From assembly GCA_024741835.1 (NCBI GenBank), contig JAENRP010000241.1:1-64000 (forward strand): 64,000 nt of DNA, written 5' to 3'. The notes under the pieces were generated by a model. The model was not told the DNA's origin and searched no databases. It saw only the letters and a list, made by a program, of their open reading frames with translations. The translations under genes were made by a program, and so were the position numbers. The DNA comes from Diplocarpon mali (Eukaryota; Ascomycota; Leotiomycetes; Helotiales; Drepanopezizaceae). Positions within the stretch are counted from its first letter, which is position 1; every line of letters starts with the position of its first letter. Positions 22,067 to 34,603 of the stretch are shown here, piece after piece.

Positions 22067-25000
22067 TTAAATCCGCGTAGCCTCTAACGCAGCCGTCAAC
22101 GGTACAACTCTCAAGCTTCTGCCTCGCTGTAATCCACCGGCAGCCGGCTTGTGCAACGTGATCGAGAGACCCTCAACCCACTTACGGAAAACGCTCTTCA
22201 GGTCCTTTGGTACACCCTCTAGCACAACAGTGGAGACGGGAACGAAAGGTCGGTCCTCCATGCCCGCGGCGAGAATTCCATATTCTTGGGCAAACATGAG
22301 GGAGTTTTGAAAAGCCAGAAATTGGGATTGAGAATTGGAGCCGACGATAATGTATATCTCGAAGAAGGCGTCTAAAATGTATATCTTGGAGGCTTCGAGG
22401 TCTGATTGGCAGAATGGGCTCAATTCAACAATCTGGTTGTTTCTCAGTCAGTTTGTGTATGCGAAAATATATCAACAAGTGACGCTTACCTGTTCTTTAG
22501 CAGCCGAATCTGCAACGAACAGTCGTCCACAGTATTTACTGTAGTTAGGCTTCATTCGCCAGTGATCCGCCGACTTGGGAATATCCACACCATCGCCAAA
22601 TATTTGTAGGAAGGATGCAGGCTCACTGCCATCTTCCACCTCTTCGATCTCTCCGGTCAGTCCAGAATCGGAACCAATCAGTCTGGCACAGCCGAGTTCA
22701 TCGATTCCACTACCTTTGCCCTTCCACAAATAAGCCTTGCCAGACTGTGTACAGATCAGGTAAGGAAATCCAGAGCACAGGCTCGCGGGGGAGAAGTCAA
22801 CTTCATCAAAGGCTATCTGGCCAAAATGCTTTCGTGCGCAGAGGATATGAGGTGCAAGTGAATCGTACTTATTCGACGAACCTCTCCTAGTAATGATTAT
22901 TCCATCCAACGCGAGGAAGAATTCTGGTGTCTCGTGACCTTGACGTATCTTGATCAGCTTTCCTCCAGCGCTCTTGGCTTCTCTCTGTGCAAAGACTTCC
23001 ATATCACCGACAATCGAATCTGAGACACCATCTCCAATCCAAAAGTAGACATGAGTCAGTTTCTTTCCTGCGGCGTTTCCGAATGTATGAGTGCAAAGGT
23101 ACAAATTTCCTTCAAAAAGGATTCTGTCTTGGTGGTTGGGTACTTGCTGCTTCTTGCCATCACTAGAGAATTGGTAAAGGGCAGACCGAAGTGTTTTGAT
23201 GTTTCCTCCAATATCGGGACGCGAGGTGAGAAGGCTGGCAGTGTCGACCGAAAAATCGGCCTGGGGCTTGTTTTCTCCGAAAAAGCCACCGAGCAATTGC
23301 GAGGCTTCTGAAGCTTGAGGCACTGAAAGATCAAGCGGCTTCTTTGAGATTCCAGGTGACCTTGGCCTTACCCCGGCACCGGGGGGTGGAGACAGTATAC
23401 TCTCTGTTTCTGGCGGTGCAGAGTTCTTTGCTGGGGGCGTGGGTAGTGGGCGAGCTCCTCTAGGTGCGGCTGTTGACTTTTGAAATCCGAGACTTGCAGT
23501 TGCCTTGACAGGGCTAGGCGAGCGCAACCCAGCACCAACCATAGCTGCTTTCTCGTCATCATGAGTAGGAAGCTTTATCGGAGATGGGGCACGCGGCTGT
23601 GTTGTCTCGACAGAAGCAACAGATGGTCGATCCCAAAGGGAAGTTGCATTCTTGACCGACATAGCAGATTCCCGGTCGACTTTCTCCACAGTACCAAGGA
23701 CACCAGAAGTCGAGAATTTTTGCTGGGTAGGCGATGGCAGCGAGGGCTGCTTCTCAAGAGTAGTACTTTTTCTAGGAGATAACGGCAATGGCTTTAGTTT
23801 GATGGTTTCAGGAGAGTCGACTGGAGATGTGACAGGCGAGGGCTCGAAATGTTGAGAAAGCGCAGGCGATTTGACAGGAGTGCTGGGTTTCGGCTTTGGA
23901 GATGATGCTTGCTCTGTCTCGAGGTTTGGTTCTTGTGATTTCACAAAGATCTCAGGGTCATTAGCTTTGTTCGTAGGAGACGATGGTTTGGGGGATTCCA
24001 ACTGCAAATCTGTTGTGCTATTCTTGTTCGCGACATCTTGAAGAAATTGAGATCGCCTTTTCATGTCCAATTTTCTAGGCGAAGAGGACTGCGACACAGA
24101 GTTTTCGTCGACCTTTGTTGGAGATTGAGCTCGCTCCAAAACCTGTGGCGTAGTCTTAACCTCCAGTGATGGGGATTCCTTGAGAATTTCTTGCTCTGCA
24201 ATGATTGGCTTTTCAACTGAGTTGCTAGGTGGAAGACTAGGATTAGGAGTAGGCATGCTTGTAGGGGCCTTTCTTCGGGGACCTCGAGCACGCGCTTTTG
24301 TCATATGAGTCAGTTGCGGACCGGGCTCTGCGGGCTGCGAGCTAGAGGTTATGCTAGCTGCACGCAGCGACTGAGCAGGACTGGATGACCGAGAGCTTTC
24401 GCTCGCAATCGAAGGTGGTCCACGTGCTAACAAACCGGCGAGGCCAGGGTTCAGTCGACCGGCAAGCTTTCCCGCGGGAGTCTCCTTGGCTTGAAGACGA
24501 CCTGGTGCACTCGCCTCCTTCACGAGGCCGGGCTTGGGAGATTCAGGGGCTACTCGCGCTCCGGAAGAGGATTCCAAGCCACGAGACGCCGTTCCAGATA
24601 TGATGGAATCAGACCGCCCCAAAGCTTGTCGTTTCGCCAAAGCTTCCGGTAAGGGAGAATCCTGACTTCCACCACTTGTAGATCTCGTAACGCCTTTTCC
24701 TTCGGACTGTGCCTTTTTGAAGTCATCCTTCTTCTTCAAAATAGCATCTTTGAACTCATCCACGCGCTCTGTCTTCTTCGGCCCACCAGTCAAGTTCAAA
24801 GCAGCCTTGCCGCGAGTGATGTTATTCTTCAGCTCGTCGGGAGCCACGTAATTCTGTATCTTCGTACGCCGCAGCTGACCAAATACATTCTTAAATTCCG
24901 GTTCACTCGCGCCGCTATCAGATGGCTGAGGGCGTGCTTTGAGAGCAGCTCGAAAGTCCTTCTTTGGAGGGGTGTTGGGTTTTGCTTTGTCATCTGTGGT

Positions 25001-26937
25001 TGATAATTTTGACGGAGCATCTGTGGAGTCAACGGGATTTGGAGAGTCCTTGAATTCAGGTGAGATGGCTTCTGGCTTGACTGCAACAGATGAAAGCCCA
25101 GCAGGTAGGCCACTGATACTCGATTGTTTTGCGATACCACCAGGAGGTGGAGATCTCATCAATCCGCCAATATTGACCTCGTGTCTTGGACCAACAGAAG
25201 GTCTTCGACCTAAATCAAAGCTGCCCTTCTGCTTTGCTTTGTTAATCTCCGACATCCAAGAAGGCTGCTGGGATAGTGGCGTGGCTTTAGGCTTCGGCGA
25301 GTCCGGTTTGTTCAATGCACTCTCGAGCCAACTCGACTTCGTAGGGCTCCATCTTCTGGAGTCCATTGTTTTCGTAGGACTCGAAGGGGGTGTTATATCA
25401 CGCCGAGTATGTGTTTGGTAATCTGTGGCCTGGCTCGTATGACCTTCAGCAGGTGTTTGTATTTGGGAAGCTGGAAGTGCAGGTTTGACAAAACCATCGT
25501 TGGTCGTAGATGTTGTCATGCTGCTTCTCATGGAGCTCGAAGTACCAGGACGCTCCTGGGTAAGAGTGGAATTGCTATGGCTTGACGATGGTCTAGATGT
25601 CGGACGTGGTGATGAATCTCGACTTAAAATGCTGGGCGTTGGTTCTCTTGCTACAGAATTGACAACGTTACTCATGGAAGACCCAGTGGTGGGGTCAACA
25701 CTGCTGCGATTGCTGGCTACTGAGTTGCCCCTAGTGAGTCCTGAAGTTGATTGGACACTCCACCTCTTGTTTACACTGTCCGATCTCTTCATCATAGCAC
25801 TTTGTACAAACCCCCCCATACCCTTTGTAGGAGATAGCGGACGGTCGAGTCTGTCGGGGGAGATTCGGCCTTGTGTGGGCGACATAGCTAAAGCACGACC
25901 TTCAAGTTTCGAATCGGTCGGCGGATCGAGTCTCTGCGCTGAAGTTAATGGCATCGGAGATCCCATACCTGGCAGCTTAGGGCTAGCCTGGTAAGAGAAT
26001 CTCGAACCGCTTCCATACGAGACGCTGCTCCTGGAAGGTGACACAGATCTATCCACCGGCTCATCGAGCACCTTGTCTGGCTCCGAGGATTTTCGCGACA
26101 TGCCTGGTATCTGTACGCGCGAAGTGTTCGGTCCATGGTCTGACCTATTCTCGTCCTCCACCCGATTCCGTCTGTGTGCCGGCGAATTGAGTGCTCGATC
26201 TGCTGTTTGTCGAAACCATGCGGGGTCGGGAAGACTTGTTTCTGCAGTCGGTGATAGCTCAGCTGGGGGGGTGGCTCGAGGAGATCGCGCAGCGTTCTCT
26301 GTAGCTACCATTGACAGTGGCCGACTTTGTGCGCGGTCAGAGGATTGAGAGTTTGGCCTCCTTTGCCAGCTTAAGGCCGAACCAGAATTTCTCGAGGGCA
26401 TGGCACTCGAGGGCGAAGGTTTTATGGGTAAGTTTCGCTTGAAGTCGGGTTCGGTAACGGTGCGCTCGGTATCGACATCAGAGCTGTTCTCTTTCAGGGG
26501 GGACGTTGAGCCCGTCAGCCGGTCCATCGCGTCGTCAAACGCCATATCGCGGCGGGGCTCTGGGTCCGTCTTTGCCTCGAACTTCGGGGATTGGGTCTGG
26601 GACAGAGAGCTTGTTGGGGCCACGGCTGCTTTGGAAGCTATGGGTGTATTTGCAGGAGAGGACTTGGTGGGAGAAATGGATCTGGCGCGTTCTGAAGGTC
26701 TGGTTGTTAGCCATGTATACAAAGATGGCAAATGGGCTGTCACACAGCGTCCATCTGCAAGTGGGATTCAATACCAGCCCGTCGTGCTTGTCGTTCTGCT
26801 CTCCCTTGTAGAATCTCCTCTTCCAGCTTCCTGTTGCGTTCTTCGTCCTCTTGGTCTCTCCTGTCGCCGAGTTCCTTGATTCGCTGCAAAAAATCGTTTA
26901 CATCCTCTGAGCTGTCGGCGGTGGATTCAGTGGACAT
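22067..26937 (-). CDS. DUF4045 protein with C-terminal gelsolin-like repeats
   Basis: Exons 26937-26775, 26691-22490 and 22432-22067 (introns 83 and 57 nt) give 1576 residues. The N-terminus contains a charged coiled coil (EDVNDFLQRIKELGDR...RRDQEDEERNRKLEEE, residues about 11-50) followed by ERARSISPTKS. A Ser/Pro-rich disordered region of about 1150 residues follows, with many SP and TP phosphorylation-type sites and repeated SPTK/SPxK motifs. From about residue 1235 to the end are villin/gelsolin-type folds, with VYFWIGDG and YLWKGKGSG as hallmark strands. Filamentous ascomycete proteins with this plan are annotated DUF4045. An actin-linked, kinase-regulated cytoskeletal role is inferred from the gelsolin folds and is not established here. 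Large antisense ORFs inside it are shadows of the biased composition. Confidence 0.88.
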
Positions 26938-27411
26938 GTTGGCAGTCTGGTAATTTAGATGACGCTACAAAATGATAAAACCCACAACCATTTCCAGCAC
27001 AGGACAAGTCACAATTGATCAATGCGCCTCGCGGAGTAGGGATGGGAGTTATTATTAGGAGTGGGAGAGGACTTGAAGAGCTCATGCAGGTGGAACCCGA
27101 GAGCTTTCGCTACGGTCATCTAGAAAGAACATTGTTTGCCCAGCAGCCCGGCCCAAAGTCAAAAGCTAATCTCGTATCTTTCCGATATTTGGACTCCATG
27201 TTATTCATGCTATATCCCTGGATGATGTTGAACGTTTCCCAGCAGTAGGCAAGATAGACTGCAGAGAGATTATTGCCAATTCTTCCTGAGCATTCTTTTG
27301 TTTGCTTTATCAGCTCCTGCCGCAGCGATTTGTGCGTGAGAACACGAATCTACGCCATCCCCAACGATGTATCAGAGCACCCCTTGAAGGGCTATGCTGT
27401 GATTTGGGTAC
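26938..27411. other. Intergenic, no gene seen
   Basis: Short spacer between the DUF4045 promoter and the ARL2 stop codon, which lie in tandem on the minus strand. Nothing else is recognised. Confidence 0.5.
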
Positions 27412-28201
27412 TCAGTAAAGGAAGAGCCTTGCTTTCGCGTCTTCTACCACCCATTCTAGACCTTCTTGAAGATTGGCGCCTGTGATCGCACTGCACCGAA
27501 GAGTGTGCCATCTGTGATTTACGATAGCCTTTAGCTGGAGCGCCTGGATCTGGTTAGCGGCAGCCGCCTCTGACGACAGATCATGACGGACCTCCTCAAT
27601 CTCTGCCTCATCCATGCACCCATTCACATCTGTTTTGTTGGCAAACACCAGCAAAGTAGCGCCAGAGAGCCTCTGTGACCCTAGTCAGTTTCATGCTTCG
27701 AGCTACCAGATAAGATCAAACCTCTTCTTGCAGCAGACCATGAAGCTCCTCTCGACAATCCTCCATCCGTAGTCGATCAGTCGCATCGACCACCCAGATC
27801 AGGGCATCGGTCTTCTCAAAGTAGTTGCGCCAATATGACCTCAGAGTCTTCTGGCCACCAACGTCCCCTGCGTATGTATTAGCGTTGCGAGCATTGGTGC
27901 AAGTAGCTACTTACAAATATTAAGCTTGTAGCTTTGAAAAATTATTAGCACGCTGTAACTATCAACGGCAGTCAGAACCTACCCGTCGTAATCAATAGTC
28001 TTGATTATGAAGCCCAGTGTAGGACTGACGGTATTGACATCTTCATTCATGATCCTTTTGACGATGGTTGTCTTCCCAGCATTGTCTAGGCCACTGGCTA
28101 ATTGTTAGCAAACTGCTTGGACCGAGGTGTATGGCGCCTTGCAGCATCAGAATCCTCATTTCTTTGTCCTTTAATCGCGCTTTGCGTAAGATAGACAGCA
28201 T
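27412..28201 (-). CDS. ARL2: ADP-ribosylation-factor-like small GTPase Arl2
   Basis: Five exons: 28201-28143, 28093-27983, 27931-27915, 27867-27722 and 27672-27412 (594 nt, 197 residues). The N-terminus [20 protein letters not shown] is the Arl2 pattern. G1 is GLDNAGKT (21-28), the conserved Thr lies in SPTLGF, G3 is WDVGGQ (63-68), G4 is NKTD (123-126) and G5 lies in the CSAITG segment. Arl2 (fission yeast Alp41, budding yeast Cin4) works with tubulin cofactors such as TBCD in making and recycling alpha/beta-tubulin dimers in the cytosol. Compared with the usual 184 residues there is a small insert (about 14 residues) after NKTD. Intron 1 begins with GC (donor CT|GCAAGG); no GT donor restores the P-loop. 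Exon 3 is only 17 nt. Confidence 0.93.
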
Positions 28202-29153
28202 GTTTTTCAAGTCAATTCCGTTGTGTTTTAGAATTCTGCTCAAGAAGAAAGGCTCGAGACCAGAAGATGGAAAGCATCTGCGAGGTACTTGCACGACTTA
28301 CTCTATTTAGTGGTAAGTCGGAGTCACGTGCCACGCGTTCCACATCCAATTGTTTCCAGTGCACGCGTTCGTGGATCGGCTTGATTCCAGTGAGTGAGCT
28401 GAGCAATTATTCCTATGTTTTCCGTATGTGTTTAATTCTCATTGCTGGAAATGTTTCGTTCCTCCTCTTATGGGGAGGCAGCGAGACAAATTTTCATTAC
28501 CTGAGCTGAGCCGGCAACACTGAAGTTCATGGCGCGTTGTTCCGAGTTCGATCTTCATACATCGACTTCACTATGTAATGGTATCTTTCGTTGCATCACA
28601 CCTTGGTCTTGTCTACAAGGCTGCGTTCAAATATCCCGTAGGCGCATCGTGTGGGCCAAATACCCAACAGGATCCTATAGGTAGTTATCGACGTAGCTGC
28701 GATCCAGATCCGCCCAGTTCGAGCCTACCTACCTCCCTACCCTACCTCCCCTTGTGAGAAGCATCGATACCTGGCGAGGATAACGATTCTCGCCCGTCCG
28801 CTCTTCAGATCTCACTGATACTGGAGTCGCGAACTTACAGTGGCACTAAATGTGTTGAGTGTTCCTGTTTTGGACTTGGTGAGTTTGCTGACCAGCCGCG
28901 CAGGTGTCTCTTCATTCATTGTGCCCCACCATCGCGAAGTCAACAGAAAGCTTCCTATTGTGTTGGAAAAGAAGGTGGCTGGTCGTTTAGCGCCCACGGC
29001 GATCAAGATTTCCCTCAAGTTCTTTTTCGTGAGTCCCCTCGTTTCTGGATCTTCATATCCGTTCATCGTCCAGTTCCGTACTCCATATAACTGCCTTCAA
29101 GCATATTCTCCCCTTTACACTGCGACGACGTGCACCGCTTGGTGTACTCTACG
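28202..29153. other. Divergent intergenic region
   Basis: Shared upstream region of ARL2 (minus) and the GNAT-domain gene (plus). It contains a CACGTG at 28325-28330 and a CCTACC/CCTCCC-rich tract at about 28728-28755. Open frames at 28812-29066 (minus) and 28840-29100 (plus) overlap each other and match nothing I know. Confidence 0.5.
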
Positions 29154-32100
29154 ATGCCACACTCAAATTCGCGCCGGGTTAGCCGCAAAGGCCTCAGACC
29201 CAAATACGTTCCAATGCTCCCGGCGAAGCCCATGTACATTGAGCTTCCATCTTTGTCTCTCTTGTAGACATAGCTGATTCTCCACAGGACAGAGGACGAG
29301 CTCCGAGATCAAGAGGCCATCCAGCTTGCATTTGTTGAGGCAATGAACGAGCTCAGCAAGAAGCCCAATCACGGCCTGAAAGATTCTATGTGGGCAAGCC
29401 CTCAACTTGAGCGTGCACGCCTCGCCAAGCCATGTGCAGGCGCAGCAAAGATCATGATTCCATGCTCTCCAAAATCCCCACCATTGAATGCCATGGCTCG
29501 AGTCTTCGTGTCTGGCGATTCTCTGGCGTCAAGCACATCTTCGTAAGCCTTCCTTTCTGTACCTCCCGTCGCTCCCCCTAGTGGTTGGAGTGGTTCAAGT
29601 GGGCGCTGCCTACATTGACCACCGACCACCGACCGCCAACACACCCCCACTTCTATCTGCTCTCTGCCCTGTGAGCCTACTACCAACATCTAGTATTAAA
29701 CAACTGACCTTTCCTCACCACAGATCAAACAGTGGCGTAGGACTAGGAGCTTCTATCTGGGCTGTGCAAACTCCTCGAGGTATGTCGCATGTAAATGTCT
29801 CTTGACTTTGACTCGAATCTAACGGTGATAAAGGAGACGGGCAGATTCTGAGCGCGTTATCGGGTGCTGCTTCGACCTTCACTCCTTCTCGGCCCAAAAA
29901 CAACAACAAAACTTACCCAACATCTCAAAAGTCTACCCAGAACACACCTACTACGCCTGCCAGCAACCACCTTCCACCACACCTCAGACTGATTACTCCC
30001 GCTGTACCTCTTCACCCTCAAGCCGCTCAAGATAAGTTTGTGGCCATGACGCCAAAGGTGGCCGGTGCTCCGTCGGACTTACCGCGATCTGGTTACATTC
30101 TACCTCACCTTCGACGATCTGTATCTCCTCAAGCCCGAGTTGCTTCGAAGAAATCTCCTGCACGAACCATTCTCGTTGGGCAGCCAGTATCGCCCCGATC
30201 TGATTACGTTCTACCTAGCCTTCAGCAATTTGTGATTCCTCAAGCTGAAGCTCAGGCTGCCCGGGAGGAGTCTGCCGCGACCATCGCAGTTCCTCCCTTC
30301 TCAGTAACGCCTCAATCTGATTACGTTCTACCTCACCTTCGAAGTTCTGGGAAGGTGGCACCTGCTCAAGCCCGATCCTTTACAGAGAATTTTGTTGACA
30401 CATCACCAAAGACACCAAACATGGCTGCCATTCAATCGAGCTATGTCCTACCTCACCTCCGTGGTACTCGACCAGCTGTACTCACCCAGCCTGCTGTCTC
30501 CTCGGAAAATTCGGAAATGGTAGCCACTCAATCGAGCTATGTCCTACCCCATCTACGTAGCACTCGACCAGCCGCACCCGCTCAGCCTGCTACGACATCA
30601 CAGATTCCCCCCCATAGCCTCAAGCCAGTTACTCCTGGCAAGTCTGCTGATAGCTCGCGCGATTATTCTGATCGAGAAAGCTTCCTGCATTGGCACCGAA
30701 ATAAGCAAGCTTCGGAAGCTGCCAAAATTGCAGTCAGGACCATACCTCCCTATCAAATTCAACACCCATCTGAAATATACAAGAAGTCAGTTGACAATTT
30801 GCCCTCGACGGGCTCCAGCAAAGCTTTGTCGTCTCCGTCTCAAGATCCCGAAGCTGTACTCGCTGCGGCGTTTCGCAAGCAGATGACAACTGCCGCTCCG
30901 CTCAAAAACTATGGCGCGCCTGCTGTCCTCAAACCCGAACCTCTTCATAAAATTTCGGAGCGTGTACTTGCAAATGCATACGATAACAAGAAGTTCCAGA
31001 TACACGATGCTTCTAATCAAAATTTCCAGGAATACATGAATGCTACCTCATGTGTTCCCAGTGGCAGAAAGTATGCTCAAGTCCAACTAGCTTGCAACGG
31101 TGCGCGAAGCCAAGCCGAAACCAACCAAAGCATGTCGCAGTCTCGGGTCCGAGTCCAGAAGAAACTTGTCGAGTCAATCGAAAACAAGAAGCCTGTCGCT
31201 CGCCTCAGTCAGGTGAGCCCACAAAATGTATGCACTTCCAACAACATGGCTCAAAAGAGCTCTCGTGCTCTTGCGGATATCACCAACACAGGTGTTTGGT
31301 CTGGTATATCAAGTATAAATGACTCAGCGGGCAAGATCTCTTTGGATATCAAGCTTCAACCAGACATTGCTGCCGAAGGCACTCCGTTGACCCGAGATGC
31401 ACTCATCCGAGAGACCGGCTTCAAGACTGCCAAGGAGTGCAGTTCCTCAGAGAATCAAATCAGCAACGCTGGAATTGACGCATCAGCGCAACACTCTCAG
31501 GATTTCCGAGCCACTCGAGGGAATGATCCGGCGCCGTTGGTTGATTGGGATGGTAGGTGGGCTGCTGGTCCTTGCGATTGGGAGAGTGAACGTGGCACAT
31601 TCGATAACAGCTTTGTTCCCGACTTCATCCGGGACTGGCAACGAGAACTTCCACGCGGTACTACTATTGATATCAGTGCGCCTGGCTTCGTCGATGGTAC
31701 ATGTCCAGTCGGCATCAATGAAATGATCGCACCCCTGGAGCACAAAAACTGCTTTCCAGGTAAGTCACTTGGCGCATTCTTTGGCTTGTGGCTGCTTTTA
31801 ACGAATCTTTCAGACACCAAAGGCGCGTCTTGCAATCTCAAGAGGGAGTGGCAGACTGCTGAGGTTGAGGCGCACAATGCACTCGTGAGACACGAGCAGA
31901 GGCAGAAAATGGAGAGAAAGAAGATTGAGCTCGCCAACAAGCACTATACTAAGATTGCCGCTTTTCCGGTTGAGGCGAACCCCTTTTCTCCGCAAATCGA
32001 CGTCTATCTCCGTCCAGTTGAAAACAAGGATGCCCGAGATATTTCCATCATCTACAACCACTACATTCTCAACACTAACATCCCAGAGGACCAAGAGAAG

Positions 32101-32770
32101 GTCACAATGGAAGACATGCTAGGGCTCATCAAGATTACGGAATCTGAGCACTTACCATTCATCGTCGCTGTCAAGGGACGCTTGCCGGCTCCAAATGATG
32201 CTCAAGGCCGTCCAGGACCTTCTAAGAAGTCCATTATGCCAGCAGTAGAGTCAATCATTGGCTTCTCGTTCTCAGAGCGCTACAACTATGGGTTCTCGGG
32301 GCTGTGGGTAGCTCCATCTTCTATGTTTTAAAATTTCAGATTACTAACGAACCTGCAGGGCGAAAGGCCGTTCTCGGGCTAGTGCTTCCCTTCAATTGTA
32401 TGTCCACCCAGGATATACTCGGAAGGGTGTTGGCCGCAGTCTTCTTGACCGTCTGATTCATTGCATCACGCCGGCATATGCTTACAAGAATGCCTGTGAC
32501 TGGATTAATCCTACCAATGACAAAGTTAACGAAGCTGGAGGTGGCGGCCTCTTCCACCAGGTGTTTTTCCATGTTCCGGTTGAGCAGAGACACGACGCCA
32601 ACATCGGCCCACTGTCCCGCTTTCTCATGAAGTTCCACATCAGAGAACATGAAAATCGTCTCAAGGGGGCCTGCCGCAGCTCCACCAGAGGCAACCAAGC
32701 ACACTTCTTGGACATAGCTATCTTCCAGTATGAGACCAGCCACGAGGGGAACTTTGACGGCTATCAATAG
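29154..32770 (+). CDS. Large GNAT-fold protein with repeated YVLPHLR motifs
   Basis: Exons 29154-29233, 29288-29542, 29724-29779, 29834-31759, 31814-32303 and 32359-32770 (3219 nt, 1072 residues). All introns are GT-AG, and the last has a TACTAAC branch point. Residues 1-830 look disordered. Six copies of a Y-[VI]-L-P-H-L-R-like motif start at about residues 176 (HLPPHLR), 218, 255, 294, 334 and 366, spaced 32-42 residues. A DWDGRWAAGPCDWE segment and a FVPDFIRDWQREL helix lie near residues 690-725. From about 834 a GNAT acetyltransferase domain begins (IDVYLRPVENKDARDI), with the acetyl-CoA loop RKGVGRSL near 957. Fungal GNAT proteins with long tails exist, but I know no named function. Acetyl transfer is inferred from the loop; the substrate is unknown. 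Confidence 0.85.
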
Positions 32771-33490
32771 ACTTGTTTAAAGCTCAGAATCTGCGACATT
32801 CTTGATCGTCCTATCTGCTTCAGCCCGCTCTCATCAGCCCGGCTTTCGAATTTCAAATCCTCGGCTCAAGAACTGTCTGTCCTCACATCGGCCTGTTGAA
32901 AAGTCACGCAATCGATTTGGTACTTTCTGCATTTACAATTTAGCCATTTTACTTGAATCTTCACTGATTCTTTGCATTGGAGACATTCATCGTACGAGTT
33001 CACTTCTCTTGTACCTACTTTTTAAATGCTTTTTTCTCACTACGCATACATTAGCGAGGGCCCGGGGAAGAGACATGTCGAAGCTTTGAGGATAGCTCTA
33101 GAGCTATTTGCTTCTTTGCTTGGTAGAGGGCACTTGCTTCTGTTCTCCCCTCAAAAATTTTCTATTTCGAGGATCGTTTCCCATGCGTTTTCTTTCTCAC
33201 ACCAGAAGCAGTTGAGAATTCCACATAGCTGCATAAACTGACATCAATCAAGCTTTTTGTTCGATGATGTGAAATGAGGTGATATATCTGCGTATCTGTC
33301 AATTTTTCCTAGAGCAGATGTGGATCGACCCTGCACGAATTGCATTTTGGCAATGAAAATGCGATTTTGCGACGATGCTCCAGGAAGTCCGGTACTTTTC
33401 GGAAGATCTGTCAGCATTTTGCAACCTGAAAATGATTGGGTAGAGTGTGTAAAGCGAGTGCGCATTTAAATCCGGCTTCTTCAATAACAT
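32771..33490. other. Downstream flank of the GNAT gene, no gene seen
   Basis: The sequence is mildly AT-rich, with only short ORFs that resemble nothing known. Confidence 0.45.
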
Positions 33491-33635
33491 TGCAAGAACC
33501 GCTGTTTTTCAATATAAGGTCTAAGCCGTGCCGGCCCTCTGCAAGCTCCGGACTCACGGGACCTTGCTTCACTACGGTCGAGTTATATATTTTCTATAAA
33601 AGATACTAGTCGCAGCCATAACAGTATATACCGCT

Positions 33636-33800
33636 TTTAGCTATAGTCGGTAAAGCCGATAATAATAGCAAGCGTAGCAAATAAGAAAATAACTATTAGT
33701 TATAGCTACGATAGCAACTTTATATAGCTATAGTCGGTAAAGGCCGCGATAGTAGCAACAGAGTAAACAAACCAAATATTTACTAATTACAGCTATATCA
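33636..33800. repeat. Two diverged AT-rich repeat units
   Basis: The string AGCTATAGTCGGTAAAG followed by a CCGATAATAGCAA-like block occurs at 33638 and again at 33725, giving two units of about 85 bp with substitutions and small indels. There is no ORF. Confidence 0.6.
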
Positions 33801-33860
33801 GGCTCTGCTTACGGGTTTGTAAAAGAGTATTCAGGTCCAGTTCACCCAAGGGCAAGCCAT

Positions 33861-34242
33861 AGAGCTATAGTCATATAGCAAAACGAATAGTAAGCAATCT
33901 ATAAACGCGAAACTGACAAACAGAATACGAATAATGACCTTTATAACGCATTCTAAGGCGGCTCAGAGGAAAATCCTATGTAGGCAGATTCTGTTTGCAT
34001 AGTGCATACTACTAAGGAGGGGAAAAGTCTAACTGAGCTACTACGGAGTTGTTGTATATCGAACAAGAGCCTTTAGGAGGCTGCATAACTATAGTTCTTT
34101 AACAAAACATTTAGTAAGCAACCTGCAAATGCGAAATAGATACACGAAATGCCAATCATATAATTTATTATGCCTCCCATTAAGCTTTAGTCGAAAGTCT
34201 TGTGTAGGCTCATTTTATTTGCATAGTGCACACTAAAGAATC
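33861..34242. repeat. Decayed tandem duplication, units of about 157 bp
   Basis: 33861-34017 aligns in order with 34084-34242. Shared landmarks are a CTATAGT start, an AACAAAAC/GCAAAAC block, TAGTAAGCAA, a GCGAAA block, TGTAGGC, and TTTGCATAGTGCA near the end. Divergence is heavy, with many transitions. This looks like an old, mutated repeat, perhaps a transposon fragment. The surrounding 33.5-34.5 kb is AT-rich and has no gene. Confidence 0.65.
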
Positions 34243-34603
34243 GGCGAACTATCTATTGCAGGTTGCGTTATGAACGTAAGATCAAAAATCGATTAAAAAA
34301 GTGAAAAGGGTGAACAGCTATTGCCGGCAATAGGCAATCGTTAAGCCGAGAGTACTGGTGTTCCTCGCACCAGTTAGCTAACCTAAACTTCCTAATCATC
34401 TGACTTATATTTCTCACTCGATTTGTAACACAAAATAGACTTATTATCCAAATGGAATACAGATGGGCTACCTTAAAATAGCATTCACCCCACATCCGGG
34501 CCAATCCATATTGAGCGAATTTTGCCCGGGCTAGTGAGCGGTCGCAAGGAACTTTTTATTTTCCTGAAATACTGCGCCCACAGCACGATACTTATAATCA
34601 ATC

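Noticed and set aside
24939..26879. Long plus-strand frames opposite the DUF4045 gene
   Set aside because: Shadows of a Ser/Pro-rich coding strand; the minus strand gives a coherent family protein with introns.
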